Shown here in pieces: positions 1 through 9,026 of a stretch of DNA of 64,000 bases. The notes under the pieces were generated by a model that was not told the origin of the DNA, ran no database searches, and saw only the letters and a list, made by a program, of their open reading frames with translations. The stretch is from Oscillospiraceae bacterium (lineage in GTDB: Bacteria; Bacillota; Clostridia; Oscillospirales; Ruminococcaceae), in contig JAETSI010000009.1 in the NCBI GenBank assembly GCA_021769725.1, positions 38,561-102,560 on the forward strand. The letters run 5' to 3'. Positions within the stretch are counted from its first letter, which is position 1; each line of letters opens with the position of its first letter. Position numbers and translations under genes: made by a program.

Positions 1-821
1 ACTTGACCGTGATTGTTTATATATTCGGATAAAGCACTTCCGAGTTTAAACGAACCATATTCACTTAAATCTTCTTCAACGTAGATTAAGGCATAATCAT
101 ATTTTTCACAATCTCCATAATCGGTTGTATTGTGGTATATTTTACTAATATCAGTATATATGGGTGTGACTACTGTTTCGTTATTGTCCTTATCAACTAA
201 TTTTATTTTAGTGTTAAAGAATTGTTGGCTTTCACATTTGTAAACACAATGTGCGGCAGTTGCAATTATATGATCATCAATTATAAAGCCAGAACCATAA
301 AGAGCATTGTCTTTCATTATGTGAACAACAGCTGTATCATAATCTCTGATCATATCGTTATCACTTATTATTATTCTATTTTGAGTAGTTTTACTGTTTG
401 AGGAAACCGTGTTATCAAATGGATTAACAGTCAGTGAATATTCATTAATTGTATTAGACGAGCTGTTGTTGTAATAATGTCTTACGTAATTTCTTGTAGT
501 TGCAACAGCCTGAGAATCTGCACCCACAGGACCAGGAAGACTACTATCGTTAATATTTCCAACCAGATACTGCTGAATTTTCTCACTGTCCATAGCGCTT
601 ATAATGCCGTTTCCGTCAAAGTCAAAAGATTTTACACTGGATGGATTATACTTTCCTGCAAGGTAATAACTGGTAGTAATTACATCATTCAAATAAATTT
701 TGCCGTCACCGTTTGCGTCACGCACTGTGGTTACTGCCGAACTTGTCATTGAAGCAGTTGAAACTGTTAAAACAGCAGTTGCCGCCATTAAAGCTGAGAT
801 CGATCTTTTTTTGTTTTTCAT
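1..821 (-). CDS. Secreted dockerin-containing trypsin-like serine protease (3' end outside window)
   Basis: Read leftward from ATG at 819-821 and still open at position 1, giving about 273 residues. Residues 1-30 form a signal peptide (basic MKNKKR then a hydrophobic stretch). Residues about 35-90 are a type I dockerin with two calcium-loop repeats, DANGDGKIYLND and DFDGNGIISAMD. From about residue 150 a trypsin/V8-like fold begins; ATAAHC near residue 191 is the catalytic-histidine motif and YDYALI near 242 carries the likely catalytic aspartate. The serine would lie beyond the window edge. In cellulosomal bacteria dockerins dock enzymes onto cohesins, so the inferred role is an extracellular protease tethered to a cohesin scaffold. 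The N-terminal dockerin placement is less common than a C-terminal one. It has its own sigma-A-like promoter and is divergent from the SLOG gene. Confidence 0.88.
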   Translation of the reverse strand, partial: MKNKKRSISALMAATAVLTVSTASMTSSAVTTVRDANGDGKIYLNDVITTSYYLAGKYNPSSVKSFDFDGNGIISAMDSEKIQQYLVGNINDSSLPGPVGADSQAVATTRNYVRHYYNNSSSNTINEYSLTVNPFDNTVSSNSKTTQNRIIISDNDMIRDYDTAVVHIMKDNALYGSGFIIDDHIIATAAHCVYKCESQQFFNTKIKLVDKDNNETVVTPIYTDISKIYHNTTDYGDCEKYDYALIYVEEDLSEYGSFKLGSALSEYINNHGQ

Positions 822-893
822 AATTAATCACTCTTAAAATGAACAGATTAAGTTTTAGCTTAAATGTAAAAGCAGAACATACTCTTTTCTTAT

Positions 894-922
894 ATTATAC
901 TATATTTTCCATATATTGTCAA
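894..922 (-). promoter_or_regulatory. Promoter of the dockerin-protease gene
   Basis: On the minus strand TTGACA (917-922) and TATAAT (894-899) are separated by exactly 17 bases, a consensus sigma-A promoter. The leader to the ATG is about 70 bases and A+T-rich. Confidence 0.8.
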
Positions 923-999
923 TGTGCATTTATACCAAAAATGTTGAAAAATATTCACATAATAATCAACTGTAAATCGAAATAATGTTTGATTTTCAA

Positions 1000-1028
1000 T
1001 TGACAACTGCCTTGCGGCATGATAAAAT
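1000..1028 (+). promoter_or_regulatory. Promoter of the SLOG-family gene
   Basis: TTGACA at 1000-1005, a 17-base spacer and TAAAAT at 1023-1028. It lies downstream of the longest possible ORF start (985), so the coding start must be the later ATG at 1060. Confidence 0.72.
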
Positions 1029-1059
1029 AATATTATCGAATGAAAGAGAGGACAAACTT

Positions 1060-1536
1060 ATGAATTCAGTTTGCTTTACAGGACACAGAATTATTCCCGG
1101 GACGGCGGAAATCGGTGAAAAGCTGTCCGGCGTTCTTGAAAAATGGATATGCATCCGTGGAATCACCGACTTTTACGCCGGCGGAGCTGTCGGGTGGGAT
1201 ACGCTGGCAGCAAATACGGTTATCGGACTGCGAAAAAAATATCCCCGGATAAAGCTTCATCTGGTGCTGCCGTGCTCCAATGAGGAACAGACTGCCAAGT
1301 GGACAGAGCCGCAGCGGAGAGAATTCTACCGCATTCTCAGACTTGCCGATTCGGTGGAGTATATTTCTGACCGCTACTATAAGGGGTGTATGAAGGAAAG
1401 GAATATTCGTCTTGTTGAACACGCCGATACCTGTTGCTTTTGTTATTGGGATCCTGGAGCATTCAGCAGCGGCACAGGACAGACAGTTCGGCTTGCCAAA
1501 AAGAAACAGCTTACAATAGTTAATTTTCGTGAGTAA
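1060..1536 (+). CDS. SLOG-fold DUF1273/YpsA-like protein
   Basis: The protein has 158 residues. The start at 1060 follows a GAGAGG ribosome site and lies downstream of the promoter at 1000-1028. It begins NSVCFTGHR, the nucleotide-loop signature of the DUF1273 (YpsA-like) SLOG family, and has the internal GGAVGWDTLAA glycine motif typical of the Rossmann-like fold. SLOG proteins are thought to bind nucleotides or nucleotide-derived ligands; the substrate here is unknown. It appears monocistronic, with its own promoter and a perfect hairpin directly after the stop. Length and motifs fit the family; the cellular role is not deducible. Confidence 0.8.
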   Translation: MNSVCFTGHRIIPGTAEIGEKLSGVLEKWICIRGITDFYAGGAVGWDTLAANTVIGLRKKYPRIKLHLVLPCSNEEQTAKWTEPQRREFYRILRLADSVEYISDRYYKGCMKERNIRLVEHADTCCFCYWDPGAFSSGTGQTVRLAKKKQLTIVNFRE

Positions 1537-1540
1537 AAGT

Positions 1541-1581
1541 TTAATGCAGCACCGCACAATTTTTGTGCGGTGCTGCATTAA
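1541..1581. terminator. Perfect 19-bp palindrome, terminator and repeat-family member
   Basis: A 19-base arm (1541-1559) is repeated exactly in inverse at 1563-1581 with a 3-base loop. It sits between the convergent SLOG and ktrA genes, so it can stop transcription from both sides. Its core GCACCGCACAA resembles the ends of the repeats at 12678-12836 and 54615-54685. Confidence 0.75.
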
Positions 1582-1621
1582 ACAGCGGAAATTAATCCCT
1601 TGAAATCCGTTGCTGTCCGGA

Positions 1622-2266
1622 TTATTTCGTAAGTTTCATTATGCTTTCTTCGTTGCCCATGACAAGCAGCGTCTGATTGCGTTCAAATACATGATCCGGA
1701 CTGAATACCGGCATAAAATGATCGCCGGTCTTTATAGCGATAATTGAAATATTGTACTTCTGGCGGACATTCTTTTCAAGAATCGTTTTTCCCTCCCACG
1801 ATTTCGGAACAGTTATTTCGTAGATCGAGTAGTCGTCATCAATTCGGAAGTAGTCAAGTATATGGTTTGAGCCAAATTTTACCGCAAGGCGCTCGGCAGT
1901 TTCTCTTTCGGGGTAAATAACGGAATCAGCGCCGTTCCTGAGCAGAAACTTCTTGTGTATATCTCTGTTTGCACGGGCAAAAACGTGTTTTGCTCCCTTT
2001 TCCTTTACAAGAGCCGTCGTTTCAAGAGAAGCCTGGAAATTATCGCCTATTGCCACAATGACCATATCGAAATTACCCACGCCGAGAGAATCAATGAAGT
2101 CCGGATCAGTGCAGTCGCCTATCTGAGCGTCGGTGACAAATCTCATGGAAGCGTTCACACGTTCTTCTTTTATGTCAACGGCGAGAACTTCGTTATTCTG
2201 TTCTACAAGTTTTTTTGCTATGTGTCTGCCAAAACGTCCGAGTCCAAGTACTAAGAATGAATTCAT
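1622..2266 (-). CDS. ktrA: Potassium uptake regulatory subunit (KtrA/TrkA-N)
   Basis: The protein has 214 residues. It is the cytosolic RCK subunit that gates a KtrB-type potassium channel in response to bound nucleotide. It opens with FLVLGLGRFGRHIAKKL, a Rossmann GxGxxG motif, followed by VLAVDIKEERV with the acidic residue that contacts the ribose. Residues about 1-130 are the TrkA-N domain and about 135-214 the TrkA-C ligand domain. The length matches single-RCK KtrA proteins. It is downstream of ktrB by 20 bases, with a ribosome site in the gap, so the two form one operon transcribed from 3679-3707. Confidence 0.93.
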   Translation of the reverse strand: MNSFLVLGLGRFGRHIAKKLVEQNNEVLAVDIKEERVNASMRFVTDAQIGDCTDPDFIDSLGVGNFDMVIVAIGDNFQASLETTALVKEKGAKHVFARANRDIHKKFLLRNGADSVIYPERETAERLAVKFGSNHILDYFRIDDDYSIYEITVPKSWEGKTILEKNVRQKYNISIIAIKTGDHFMPVFSPDHVFERNQTLLVMGNEESIMKLTK

Positions 2267-2286
2267 TTATATTACCTCCTGCGATA

Positions 2287-3639
2287 TTATCCCACCGAGA
2301 TTTTTTCCGAGGGATACTGTGAGTTTATATTTGATTGTTTGTTGGTGAATGATTCCAGAATGGTAAGTCCTCCTGTTCTGCCCATGAACATGAGCAGTAT
2401 CAGTATGATCTGTGAGGGAATGCTCAGCGACGGTGTAATTCCTAAGGAAAGACCTACGGTTGCAGCTGCTGATACGCTTTCAAAGAGAGCGGGCATGATC
2501 CCGATATTTTCGATGAAGCTTATGGCAATGGCGCTTATTCCGGAGACGGTGAGGTAAAGCATCATTACGCAGCAGGCGTTGTGGAGTATGCTGTCGTCGA
2601 TTCTTCTTTTGAAGCATTCAAGAGACTTCCTTTGCCGGAATGTCGAAAAAATGCTGATATAAAGCACTGAAAAAGTAGTTATCTTTATACCGCCGGCAGT
2701 AGATCCTGAAGCGCCGCCTATAAACATCAGTATTGTCATAAGCATCTGACCCGCTTCGTTCATCTGCGACAAGTCAACTGAAGAAAATCCGGCGGTTCTT
2801 GCGGAGGCGGACTGAAAACAGGAAGCAAGGATTTTTTCTCCGAAGCTGAGATTTTCATACGCAGGGGAACTGTATTCCAGTATCATGAATCCGGCTGCTC
2901 CCAGAAAAAGAAGTATTCCCGAAACAGTTATTACCACCTTAGTCTGGAGCTTGTAGCGTTTGAAATGCCATTTGTTATGTAAAATATCGTCCCACACCAG
3001 AAAGCCGAGACCACCCAGAATGATAAGAGCCATAAGCACGATATTTACCATTATATCGCTGTGAACGGTAATCATTGACGAGCCTGGGGAGGATCTTCCC
3101 ATAAGGTCTATGCCGGCATTGCAGAAAGCGGAAATGGAATGGAATATCGAATAATACAGACCTCTGACGACTCCGAATTCCGGACAGAATCTCACTGCAA
3201 GCAGTGCAGCGCCGGAGAGTTCCACAATAAGCGAGCCGATCAGAATAAATCTTGTCATTCGGACTATTCCGCCGACCTGGTGAGCGCCGACGGATTCCTG
3301 CATGGTAAAACGCTGCCTGAGACCAATTTTTTGCTTTGTATATGAAAGCGCAAAAATTGCAATGGTCATGAATCCCACGCCGCCGACCTGTATCATGGAA
3401 AGTATTACAAGCTGTCCGAAAAGAGACCAGTGCGTATAGACGTCCGACAGAACAAGACCCGTAACGCAGGTCGCCGATGTTGCGGTGAATAGTGATTCGT
3501 TAACGGATGTTATACAGCCGTTCCGGCTGGAAACGGGGAGCGTCAGCAGAATAGTTCCAATGAGTATTACTGTAAAATAGCCGAGCATGAGTATTCTTGT
3601 CAGCTTCATGTTTTTCAAGGATTTAAGCATTTTCCGCAC
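2287..3639 (-). CDS. ktrB: Potassium uptake channel subunit (KtrB/TrkH family)
   Basis: The protein has 450 residues and is an integral membrane ion-translocating subunit. The sequence shows repeated TM-pore-TM units typical of the SKT superfamily, with filter-like segments TSATCVTGL, FHSISAFCNAGID, ASARTAGFSSVD and SVSAAATVGLSLG. A conserved glycine is visible in each pore loop. It is the first gene of the ktrB-ktrA operon. Potassium or sodium coupling cannot be told from sequence alone. Confidence 0.93.
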   Translation of the reverse strand: MRKMLKSLKNMKLTRILMLGYFTVILIGTILLTLPVSSRNGCITSVNESLFTATSATCVTGLVLSDVYTHWSLFGQLVILSMIQVGGVGFMTIAIFALSYTKQKIGLRQRFTMQESVGAHQVGGIVRMTRFILIGSLIVELSGAALLAVRFCPEFGVVRGLYYSIFHSISAFCNAGIDLMGRSSPGSSMITVHSDIMVNIVLMALIILGGLGFLVWDDILHNKWHFKRYKLQTKVVITVSGILLFLGAAGFMILEYSSPAYENLSFGEKILASCFQSASARTAGFSSVDLSQMNEAGQMLMTILMFIGGASGSTAGGIKITTFSVLYISIFSTFRQRKSLECFKRRIDDSILHNACCVMMLYLTVSGISAIAISFIENIGIMPALFESVSAAATVGLSLGITPSLSIPSQIILILLMFMGRTGGLTILESFTNKQSNINSQYPSEKISVG

Positions 3640-3678
3640 CTGTCTTTCTGGATTGCCGCAGTTTTAGGGATCGGTATT

Positions 3679-3707
3679 ATTATATCATGGTGCCAGATGA
3701 TTGTCAA
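3679..3707 (-). promoter_or_regulatory. Promoter of the ktrBA operon
   Basis: On the minus strand TTGACA (3702-3707), 17 bases, then TATAAT (3679-3684), about 40 bases before the ktrB start. Confidence 0.8.
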
Positions 3708-3743
3708 GGCGGCGTTCATAACGTGTATGCATTCAAAAAACAC

Positions 3744-3772
3744 TTGACATTTCTGCAAATATGACTTAAAAT
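3744..3772 (+). promoter_or_regulatory. Promoter of glyQS
   Basis: TTGACA at 3744-3749 and TAAAAT at 3767-3772 with a 17-base spacer. Only about 40 bases separate it from the ATG, leaving no room for a T-box leader. Confidence 0.75.
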
Positions 3773-3811
3773 ATAATAGATACATAATCATCACGAAACG
3801 AGGTCATAAAA

Positions 3812-5215
3812 ATGAAGAATAATGAAAAAATAATGGACAGAATTGTAGAACTCTGCAAATCAAAGGGTTTTGTATATCCCGGTTCTGAGATCTACGGCGG
3901 TCTTGCAAATACATGGGATTACGGTCCTCTCGGCGTTGAGCTTAAAAACAATATCAAGAGAGCGTGGATGAAGAAATTCGTTCAGGAAAACAAGTATAAT
4001 GTAGGTCTTGACAGCGCTATCCTGATGAATCCGCAGACATGGGTGGCATCCGGTCACATTGGCGGATTCTCCGACCCTCTTATGGACTGCAAAGAGTGTA
4101 AAACACGTCACCGTGCCGACAATCTTATCGAGGATTTTGACGGAACGAATGTAGCAGGATGGACGAATCAGCAGATGACGGACTACATCAACGAAAAGGG
4201 AATAGTGTGCCCGAACTGCGGCAAGCATAATTTTACGGATATCCGTCAGTTCAACCTTATGTTCAAGACGTTCCAGGGTGTTACTGAGGACAGCAAGTCA
4301 GAGCTGTATCTCCGTCCCGAAACGGCGCAGGGCATTTTTGTTAATTTCGCAAATATCCAGAGGACAACACGCAAGAAAGTTCCTTTTGGCGTTGCACAGG
4401 TCGGAAAGTCGTTCAGAAACGAGATCACTCCCGGAAACTTTATTTTCCGTGTACGTGAGTTCGAGCAGATGGAGCTTGAATTCTTCTGTAAGCCGGGTAC
4501 TGATCTGGAGTGGTTCAGTTACTGGAGAAGCTTCTGCAAGAATTTCCTGCTGAGTCTTGGTCTTAAAGAAGAAAATATCCGTCTCCGTGACCACGACCCT
4601 GAGGAACTCTGCTTCTACTCCAAGGCAACAACCGACTTTGAATACCTCTTCCCGTTCGGCTGGGGCGAACTCTGGGGCGTTGCTGACCGTACAGATTACG
4701 ACCTGACACAGCATATTAAGACAAGCGGAAAGTCCCTGGAATATTTTGATCCTGAGACCAATGAGAAGTACATCCCGTATGTTATCGAGCCGTCTCTCGG
4801 CGTTGAAAGACTGTTCCTCTCGATCGTGACAGAGGCGTATGACGAGGAAGAGCTTATTTCAACTGATAAAAACGGCAACGAAAAGAGAGAAACAAGAACC
4901 GTTATGCGTTTCCATCCGGCTCTTGCTCCTTTTAAGTGTGCTGTGCTCCCTCTTGTTAAAAAGCTTACGCCCAAGGCGGAGGAAGTATACGAGATGCTTT
5001 CCAAAAAGTTCATGGTTGACTTCGACGAGACAGGAACTATCGGAAAGAGATACCGCCGTCAGGACGAGATCGGTACACCTTTCTGCATTACTTACGATTT
5101 TGATACCCTTGAAAAGGATAATTGCGTAACCGTCCGTGACCGTGATACAATGACTCAGGAAAGAGTTGCTATTGATGATCTCGCCGCTTATATCGAGGAG
5201 AAAATTGCATTCTGA
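3812..5215 (+). CDS. glyQS: Glycyl-tRNA synthetase (single-chain alpha2 type)
   Basis: The protein has 467 residues. It charges tRNA-Gly with glycine using ATP in the cytosol. Class II motifs are clear: the N-terminal [20 protein letters not shown], motif 2 around FRNEITP and [10 protein letters not shown], and motif 3 [11 protein letters not shown]. The C-terminal anticodon-binding domain covers about residues 360-467. A zinc-ribbon-like cysteine set (DCKECKTRH and CPNCGKHN) lies in the insertion between motifs 1 and 2. The length fits the bacterial alpha2 enzyme. ATG follows a GAGG site. It is monocistronic, with a hairpin terminator 10 bases after the stop. Confidence 0.96.
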   Translation: MKNNEKIMDRIVELCKSKGFVYPGSEIYGGLANTWDYGPLGVELKNNIKRAWMKKFVQENKYNVGLDSAILMNPQTWVASGHIGGFSDPLMDCKECKTRHRADNLIEDFDGTNVAGWTNQQMTDYINEKGIVCPNCGKHNFTDIRQFNLMFKTFQGVTEDSKSELYLRPETAQGIFVNFANIQRTTRKKVPFGVAQVGKSFRNEITPGNFIFRVREFEQMELEFFCKPGTDLEWFSYWRSFCKNFLLSLGLKEENIRLRDHDPEELCFYSKATTDFEYLFPFGWGELWGVADRTDYDLTQHIKTSGKSLEYFDPETNEKYIPYVIEPSLGVERLFLSIVTEAYDEEELISTDKNGNEKRETRTVMRFHPALAPFKCAVLPLVKKLTPKAEEVYEMLSKKFMVDFDETGTIGKRYRRQDEIGTPFCITYDFDTLEKDNCVTVRDRDTMTQERVAIDDLAAYIEEKIAF

Positions 5216-5225
5216 AAAATGCCAT

Positions 5226-5266
5226 AAAAAGGGAATCCCTCTCTTCTGTTGAGGGATTCCCTTTTT
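5226..5266. terminator. Bidirectional terminator between glyQS and metH
   Basis: A 16-bp stem (5226-5241 with 5251-5266) around a 9-base loop, flanked by A5 and T5 tracts so that it can work in both directions. The interval 5267-5464 then holds repeat sequence and no gene. Confidence 0.88.
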
Positions 5267-5370
5267 CGCTATTCTGCGAGTATATATCCAATGTTGATGA
5301 TTAAGAGGTACTGTTCCTCATACTCGTGTTAAAAGGAGCATTCCCCTCCGGATATTGATTCTATTTTTTT

Positions 5371-5484
5371 CATTACTCCTTAATGGGGTAATGAAAAAAA
5401 TAAAAATGGGTTTCCAAAGGGGATGTACTCCCCTTTGGCAGGGGTGTGGAGACGGAGTCCCCACTTAGGTTGCAGACATTGAAT
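5371..5484 (+). repeat. Dispersed intergenic repeat, family 2, copy 1
   Basis: It starts with a short palindrome (CATTACTCC...GGGGTAATG), continues with ATGGGTTTCCAAAGGGG and GGGGTGTGGAGACGGAGTCC, and ends CCCCACTTAGGTTGCAGACATT. The same order of blocks occurs in inverse orientation at 15960-16130. The final block lies inside the last codons of metH (stop at 5465-5467), so the repeat borders or contributes that gene end. Confidence 0.7.
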
Positions 5485-7843
5485 ATATATCCGCTGCAAT
5501 GTCAACAGTCTGTTTTGCGTCTTTGGCGTAGAAATCGGCATGGATCTGTTTTGCATAGGAAGCTGTGAGAACAGCTCCTCCTACAACGGTTTTACATTCT
5601 GTATATTTTTCATTCAGCAGAGCAACGGTGTCCGCCATTGATTTAAGGGTGGTGGTCATAAGGGCGGAAAGTCCCACAAGTTTTACCTGATGCTTTATTG
5701 CCGCCTCCACAATAGCTTCCGGCGGAACATCCTTGCCAAGGTCGATGACCGTGAAACCGTAGCTTTCAAGCAGGACTTTGACAATGTTCTTACCTATGTC
5801 ATGAATATCGCCTTTAACCGTGGCGAGAACAATTTTTCCCTTTGATACGCCGTCTGAACCGGGCGGCAGACTTTCTTTAACGACCTCGAAGCAAGCCTGG
5901 GCAGCTCCGGCAGTAAGAATAAGCTGCGGCAGGAATATCGTTCCCTTTTCAAATTTCTCACCTGCGGCATCCAGAGCCGGGATGAGATACTCGTTTATTA
6001 TCTCCATGGGGTCATGCTTCCGGAGAAGTTCCTGTGCTGCCCTGACAGCATCATTTTTGAGCCCGTTTTCTACGGCATATGAAATATCAGGAGTTCCGGA
6101 TGAGGCAGGAGCAGCCTTTGGAACGGCAGCTGCATTATCCTGGGAGTATACTTTTATAAACTCCACGGAGTTGCGGTCTATTCCTGCCAGAAGACGGTAA
6201 GCACGTACAGCTCCCGTTATCGAATCGACATTGGGATTGATGATCGGCAGGTCAAGTCCGTTCTGCAAAGCCATTGTCAGGAACGTTCTTGTAATAAGCT
6301 CACGGTTGGGAAGACCGAAAGAAATATTTGAAACGCCCAGAACGGTTTTTAATCCGAGTTCGGTTTTGACACGTTTAAGAGCGCCGAGAGTTTCCATAAC
6401 GCCGTCCTGTTCGGCTGAAGCGGTAAGAGTCAGGCAGTCGATGAATACATCCTCACGTGGAATGCCATATTCCAGCGCCCGACTGAGTATTTTTTCCGCA
6501 ATGGCGAAACGTCCCTCCGCTGTTTTGGGGATTCCGCCCTTGTCCAGCGTCAGACCCACAACTGCTGCGCCGTACTTTTTCACAAGCGGAAGTATGGCTT
6601 CGAGGGATTCTTCCTCGCCGTTGACGGAGTTTACTATCGGCTTGCCGTTGTATACACGCAGACCAGCCTCCAGAACTTCCGGAATTGTCGAATCGAGTTG
6701 AAGCGGCGTATCGCAGACGCTCTGTATCGCCTTGACAGCTCTTAACATCATGGCTTTTTCGTCGATCTCCGGATGTCCTACGTTTACATCGAGGATTTCT
6801 GCTCCGGCGTGGATCTGCTCTACCGCTTGACCAAGGATATAGTCGATATCTCCGTTGACGAGAGCCTCCTTGAACCGTTTTTTTCCGGTAGGATTTATCC
6901 TTTCGCCGATAATGCGGGGCTGGTCGATCTCTACGCAGCTTACCGCCGAGCAGACGACGCTTTTTCTTTTTATCTCACGTTTTTTTCTTTTTATTCCGGA
7001 AAGCGCCTGAACAAGAGCCTTAATGTGACCGGGCGTTGTTCCGCAGCATCCGCCGAGAATGGAAACTCCGGCTTCTGCAAGGCTGAGGGCGCTGGACGCA
7101 AAATCCTCCGGAGAGACGTTGAAAAGCCCGGTCGAGGGGTCAGGGAGTCCGGCATTGGGCTTGGCGATGACAGGAAGCGGCGTGTCCACACAGATCTTTT
7201 CCAGTACGGGAAGAAGCTCCGCAGGGCCGAGGGAACAGTTTACGCCGATCGCATCTGCTCCGAGACCGGTGAGCACAGCGGACATGGCGTCCGGTGAAAC
7301 GCCGGTAAATGTGCGCATATTTTCCTCGAAAGTCATGGTGACGAGAACGGGCTTGTCAGAGTTTTCCTTTGCGGCAAGGAGCGCAGCCTTTGTCTCGCAG
7401 AGATCTGTCATGGTCTCGATAACGATAACGTCGGCGTCTCTGCCTGCAAGTACGATCTCCCGGAAGCAGTCGTAAGCATTTTCAAACGACAGAGAGCCGG
7501 ACGGTTCCAGCAGCTGACCCAGAGGTCCTATATCCAGCGCAGTGAGCGCCTTCCCTCCGACTGCTTCACGGGCGTTTTTTACTCCGGCGGATACGACTTC
7601 CTCAACGGAATGACCGCAGCGGCGAAGTTTAAAGCGGTTGGCTCCGAAAGTGTTGGCGTAGACGATATCCGATCCGCTTTCTGCGTACATACGGTGAATT
7701 TTCATTATAGATGCCGGGTCGGTAAGATTCAGCATTTCCGGTACGTGTTCGGTTTCGATGCCGAGAGCCTGAAGCATGGTTCCCATGCCGCCGTCAAGGA
7801 ATACGAAATCTTTCCGGTCAAGAAGTTCTGTTAATTTATTCAT
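5465..7843 (-). CDS. metH: Cobalamin-dependent methionine synthase, short form without reactivation domain
   Basis: The protein has 792 residues. It transfers a methyl group from methyltetrahydrofolate to homocysteine through cobalamin. Domain order: homocysteine methyltransferase (about 1-285, with zinc-ligand cysteines in GVNCSLGP and GGCCGTTPGH), pterin-binding (about 310-565), B12 cap (about 600-665) and B12-binding with GDIHDIGKN near residue 680, whose histidine is the cobalt ligand. The C-terminal AdoMet activation domain of E. coli-type MetH (about 1,200 residues) is absent, as in many Clostridia. A separate reactivation protein would be expected elsewhere but none is in this window. 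It follows pheA by 17 bases in the same operon. Confidence 0.93.
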   Translation of the reverse strand: MNKLTELLDRKDFVFLDGGMGTMLQALGIETEHVPEMLNLTDPASIMKIHRMYAESGSDIVYANTFGANRFKLRRCGHSVEEVVSAGVKNAREAVGGKALTALDIGPLGQLLEPSGSLSFENAYDCFREIVLAGRDADVIVIETMTDLCETKAALLAAKENSDKPVLVTMTFEENMRTFTGVSPDAMSAVLTGLGADAIGVNCSLGPAELLPVLEKICVDTPLPVIAKPNAGLPDPSTGLFNVSPEDFASSALSLAEAGVSILGGCCGTTPGHIKALVQALSGIKRKKREIKRKSVVCSAVSCVEIDQPRIIGERINPTGKKRFKEALVNGDIDYILGQAVEQIHAGAEILDVNVGHPEIDEKAMMLRAVKAIQSVCDTPLQLDSTIPEVLEAGLRVYNGKPIVNSVNGEEESLEAILPLVKKYGAAVVGLTLDKGGIPKTAEGRFAIAEKILSRALEYGIPREDVFIDCLTLTASAEQDGVMETLGALKRVKTELGLKTVLGVSNISFGLPNRELITRTFLTMALQNGLDLPIINPNVDSITGAVRAYRLLAGIDRNSVEFIKVYSQDNAAAVPKAAPASSGTPDISYAVENGLKNDAVRAAQELLRKHDPMEIINEYLIPALDAAGEKFEKGTIFLPQLILTAGAAQACFEVVKESLPPGSDGVSKGKIVLATVKGDIHDIGKNIVKVLLESYGFTVIDLGKDVPPEAIVEAAIKHQVKLVGLSALMTTTLKSMADTVALLNEKYTECKTVVGGAVLTASYAKQIHADFYAKDAKQTVDIAADIYSMSAT

Positions 7844-7860
7844 ATAATTTTATCTCCGGT

Positions 7861-8982
7861 TTAATTTTTGAAAGCGCCGAGAATGCGGAAGTATTCCAGA
7901 TTTTCTTCCAGATCTCTGAGTGTGGCTTTTACTTTCGGATCTGTGATCTTTCCGCTGAAATCGAGGTAGAACAGTACGGTTTCAAGGCTTCCGTCCTTTA
8001 CGGGACGGCTTTCTATCCTGAGCAGATTCATGCCGTTTACGTAGAACTTTGTCAGCAGACGGTAAAGACTTCCCTGAGTGTGGGGTATCTTGAGCATTAC
8101 AGAGATCGTATCAGCTTCGGGTTCTGCCTGCATATTTCTGGAAATGCAGACAAATTTCGTGCGGTTTACTGAGACGTCGGCGATGTTCCGGGCAATTATC
8201 TCCAGACCGAGGTGTTCTGCGCATTCTACCGAGCAGATAGCAGCCGCTTTTTCGGAGGGATCACCGGCAGCGATCTTTTCCGCAGCCGTTGCCGTATTGC
8301 CGTATTCTTCTTTTTTAAGGTGATGGGCGGATAAAAATTCGCTGCACTGGGCAAGAGCCTGCGGATGAGAATAGACACGGCTTACTTCTGTCAGCGGAAT
8401 TGCCGTTTTTGCTGCCAGACAGTGGTTGATCTCCACAGTGACTTCACGCACTATGTAGACGTAATATTTTGCCATAAGATCATAGGTGCTGTCTATTGAT
8501 CCGGCTGTAGAATTATGAACAGGCAGTACGCCGTAGTCAAGTTCGCCTGACTGAACGGCTTTGAAAACATCCTCGAAAGTGCGGAAGAACGTTATGTCAC
8601 GATCCCCGAAGATCATTCTTGCGGCGGTTTCCGAATTTGCTCCGAAAGTCCCCTGACAGCCTATTTTTACAGCATTGTTCAGTTCGGCAGGCGGACAGAT
8701 ATAGTCGGGGGTTTCTTCCAGGATGGTACGGTTCTGGAGTATTTTGCTTATATCCATGATAGTTGTAAATAGCGCCGCAGTTCCGTTTTCAAGCTCCGGG
8801 TCGCCGGTAAGGACTTTTATGCGGTCGATGACCTGCTGTTCTCTTCCTCCCTGGAATACGGGCATCTTATGCAGCTTTTTGTAATCTGCAACGCCCTTGC
8901 AAAGTTCCATGCGCTTCATGAAAAGTGAAAGTATTTCACTGTCTGTATCGTCAATTTTATCACGTAATTGCTGTAAATCCAT
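7861..8982 (-). CDS. pheA: Bifunctional chorismate mutase / prephenate dehydratase
   Basis: The protein has 373 residues. It converts chorismate to prephenate and then to phenylpyruvate in phenylalanine synthesis. Residues about 1-85 are an AroQ-type chorismate mutase (LRDKIDDTDSEILSLFMKRM). About 105-285 is prephenate dehydratase, with GTFGANSETAA and the family TRF-type motif as NRTKFVCI. About 295-373 is an ACT domain containing GSLYRLLTKFYVNGMNLLRI and ESRP, the usual site of phenylalanine feedback inhibition. It is the first gene of the pheA-metH operon. No leader peptide or T-box is visible in the short leader, so allosteric control seems more likely than attenuation. Confidence 0.94.
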   Translation of the reverse strand: MDLQQLRDKIDDTDSEILSLFMKRMELCKGVADYKKLHKMPVFQGGREQQVIDRIKVLTGDPELENGTAALFTTIMDISKILQNRTILEETPDYICPPAELNNAVKIGCQGTFGANSETAARMIFGDRDITFFRTFEDVFKAVQSGELDYGVLPVHNSTAGSIDSTYDLMAKYYVYIVREVTVEINHCLAAKTAIPLTEVSRVYSHPQALAQCSEFLSAHHLKKEEYGNTATAAEKIAAGDPSEKAAAICSVECAEHLGLEIIARNIADVSVNRTKFVCISRNMQAEPEADTISVMLKIPHTQGSLYRLLTKFYVNGMNLLRIESRPVKDGSLETVLFYLDFSGKITDPKVKATLRDLEENLEYFRILGAFKN

Positions 8983-9026
8983 TTAACAAATCCTCCTGAA
9001 AAACAACTAAAAAATAATTCAACATA

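Noticed and set aside
477..752. Forward ORF across the dockerin region
   Set aside because: Antisense shadow of the dockerin-protease gene; the translation has no family features, while the minus frame has clear dockerin and protease motifs.
985..1059. Longer SLOG protein starting at 985
   Set aside because: The start lies upstream of the -35 box at 1000-1005, and the extension has no ribosome site; ATG at 1060 gives the family-typical start.
1066..1578. Minus-strand ORF across the SLOG gene
   Set aside because: Shadow of a recognisable plus-strand gene; it also runs through the terminator palindrome.
3773..3811. Glycine T-box leader before glyQS
   Set aside because: Only about 40 bases lie between the -10 box and the ATG, too short for a T-box with its specifier and antiterminator.
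8983..9026. Riboswitch or attenuator upstream of pheA-metH
   Set aside because: The leader is about 40 bases with no T-box, SAM or cobalamin-riboswitch features.
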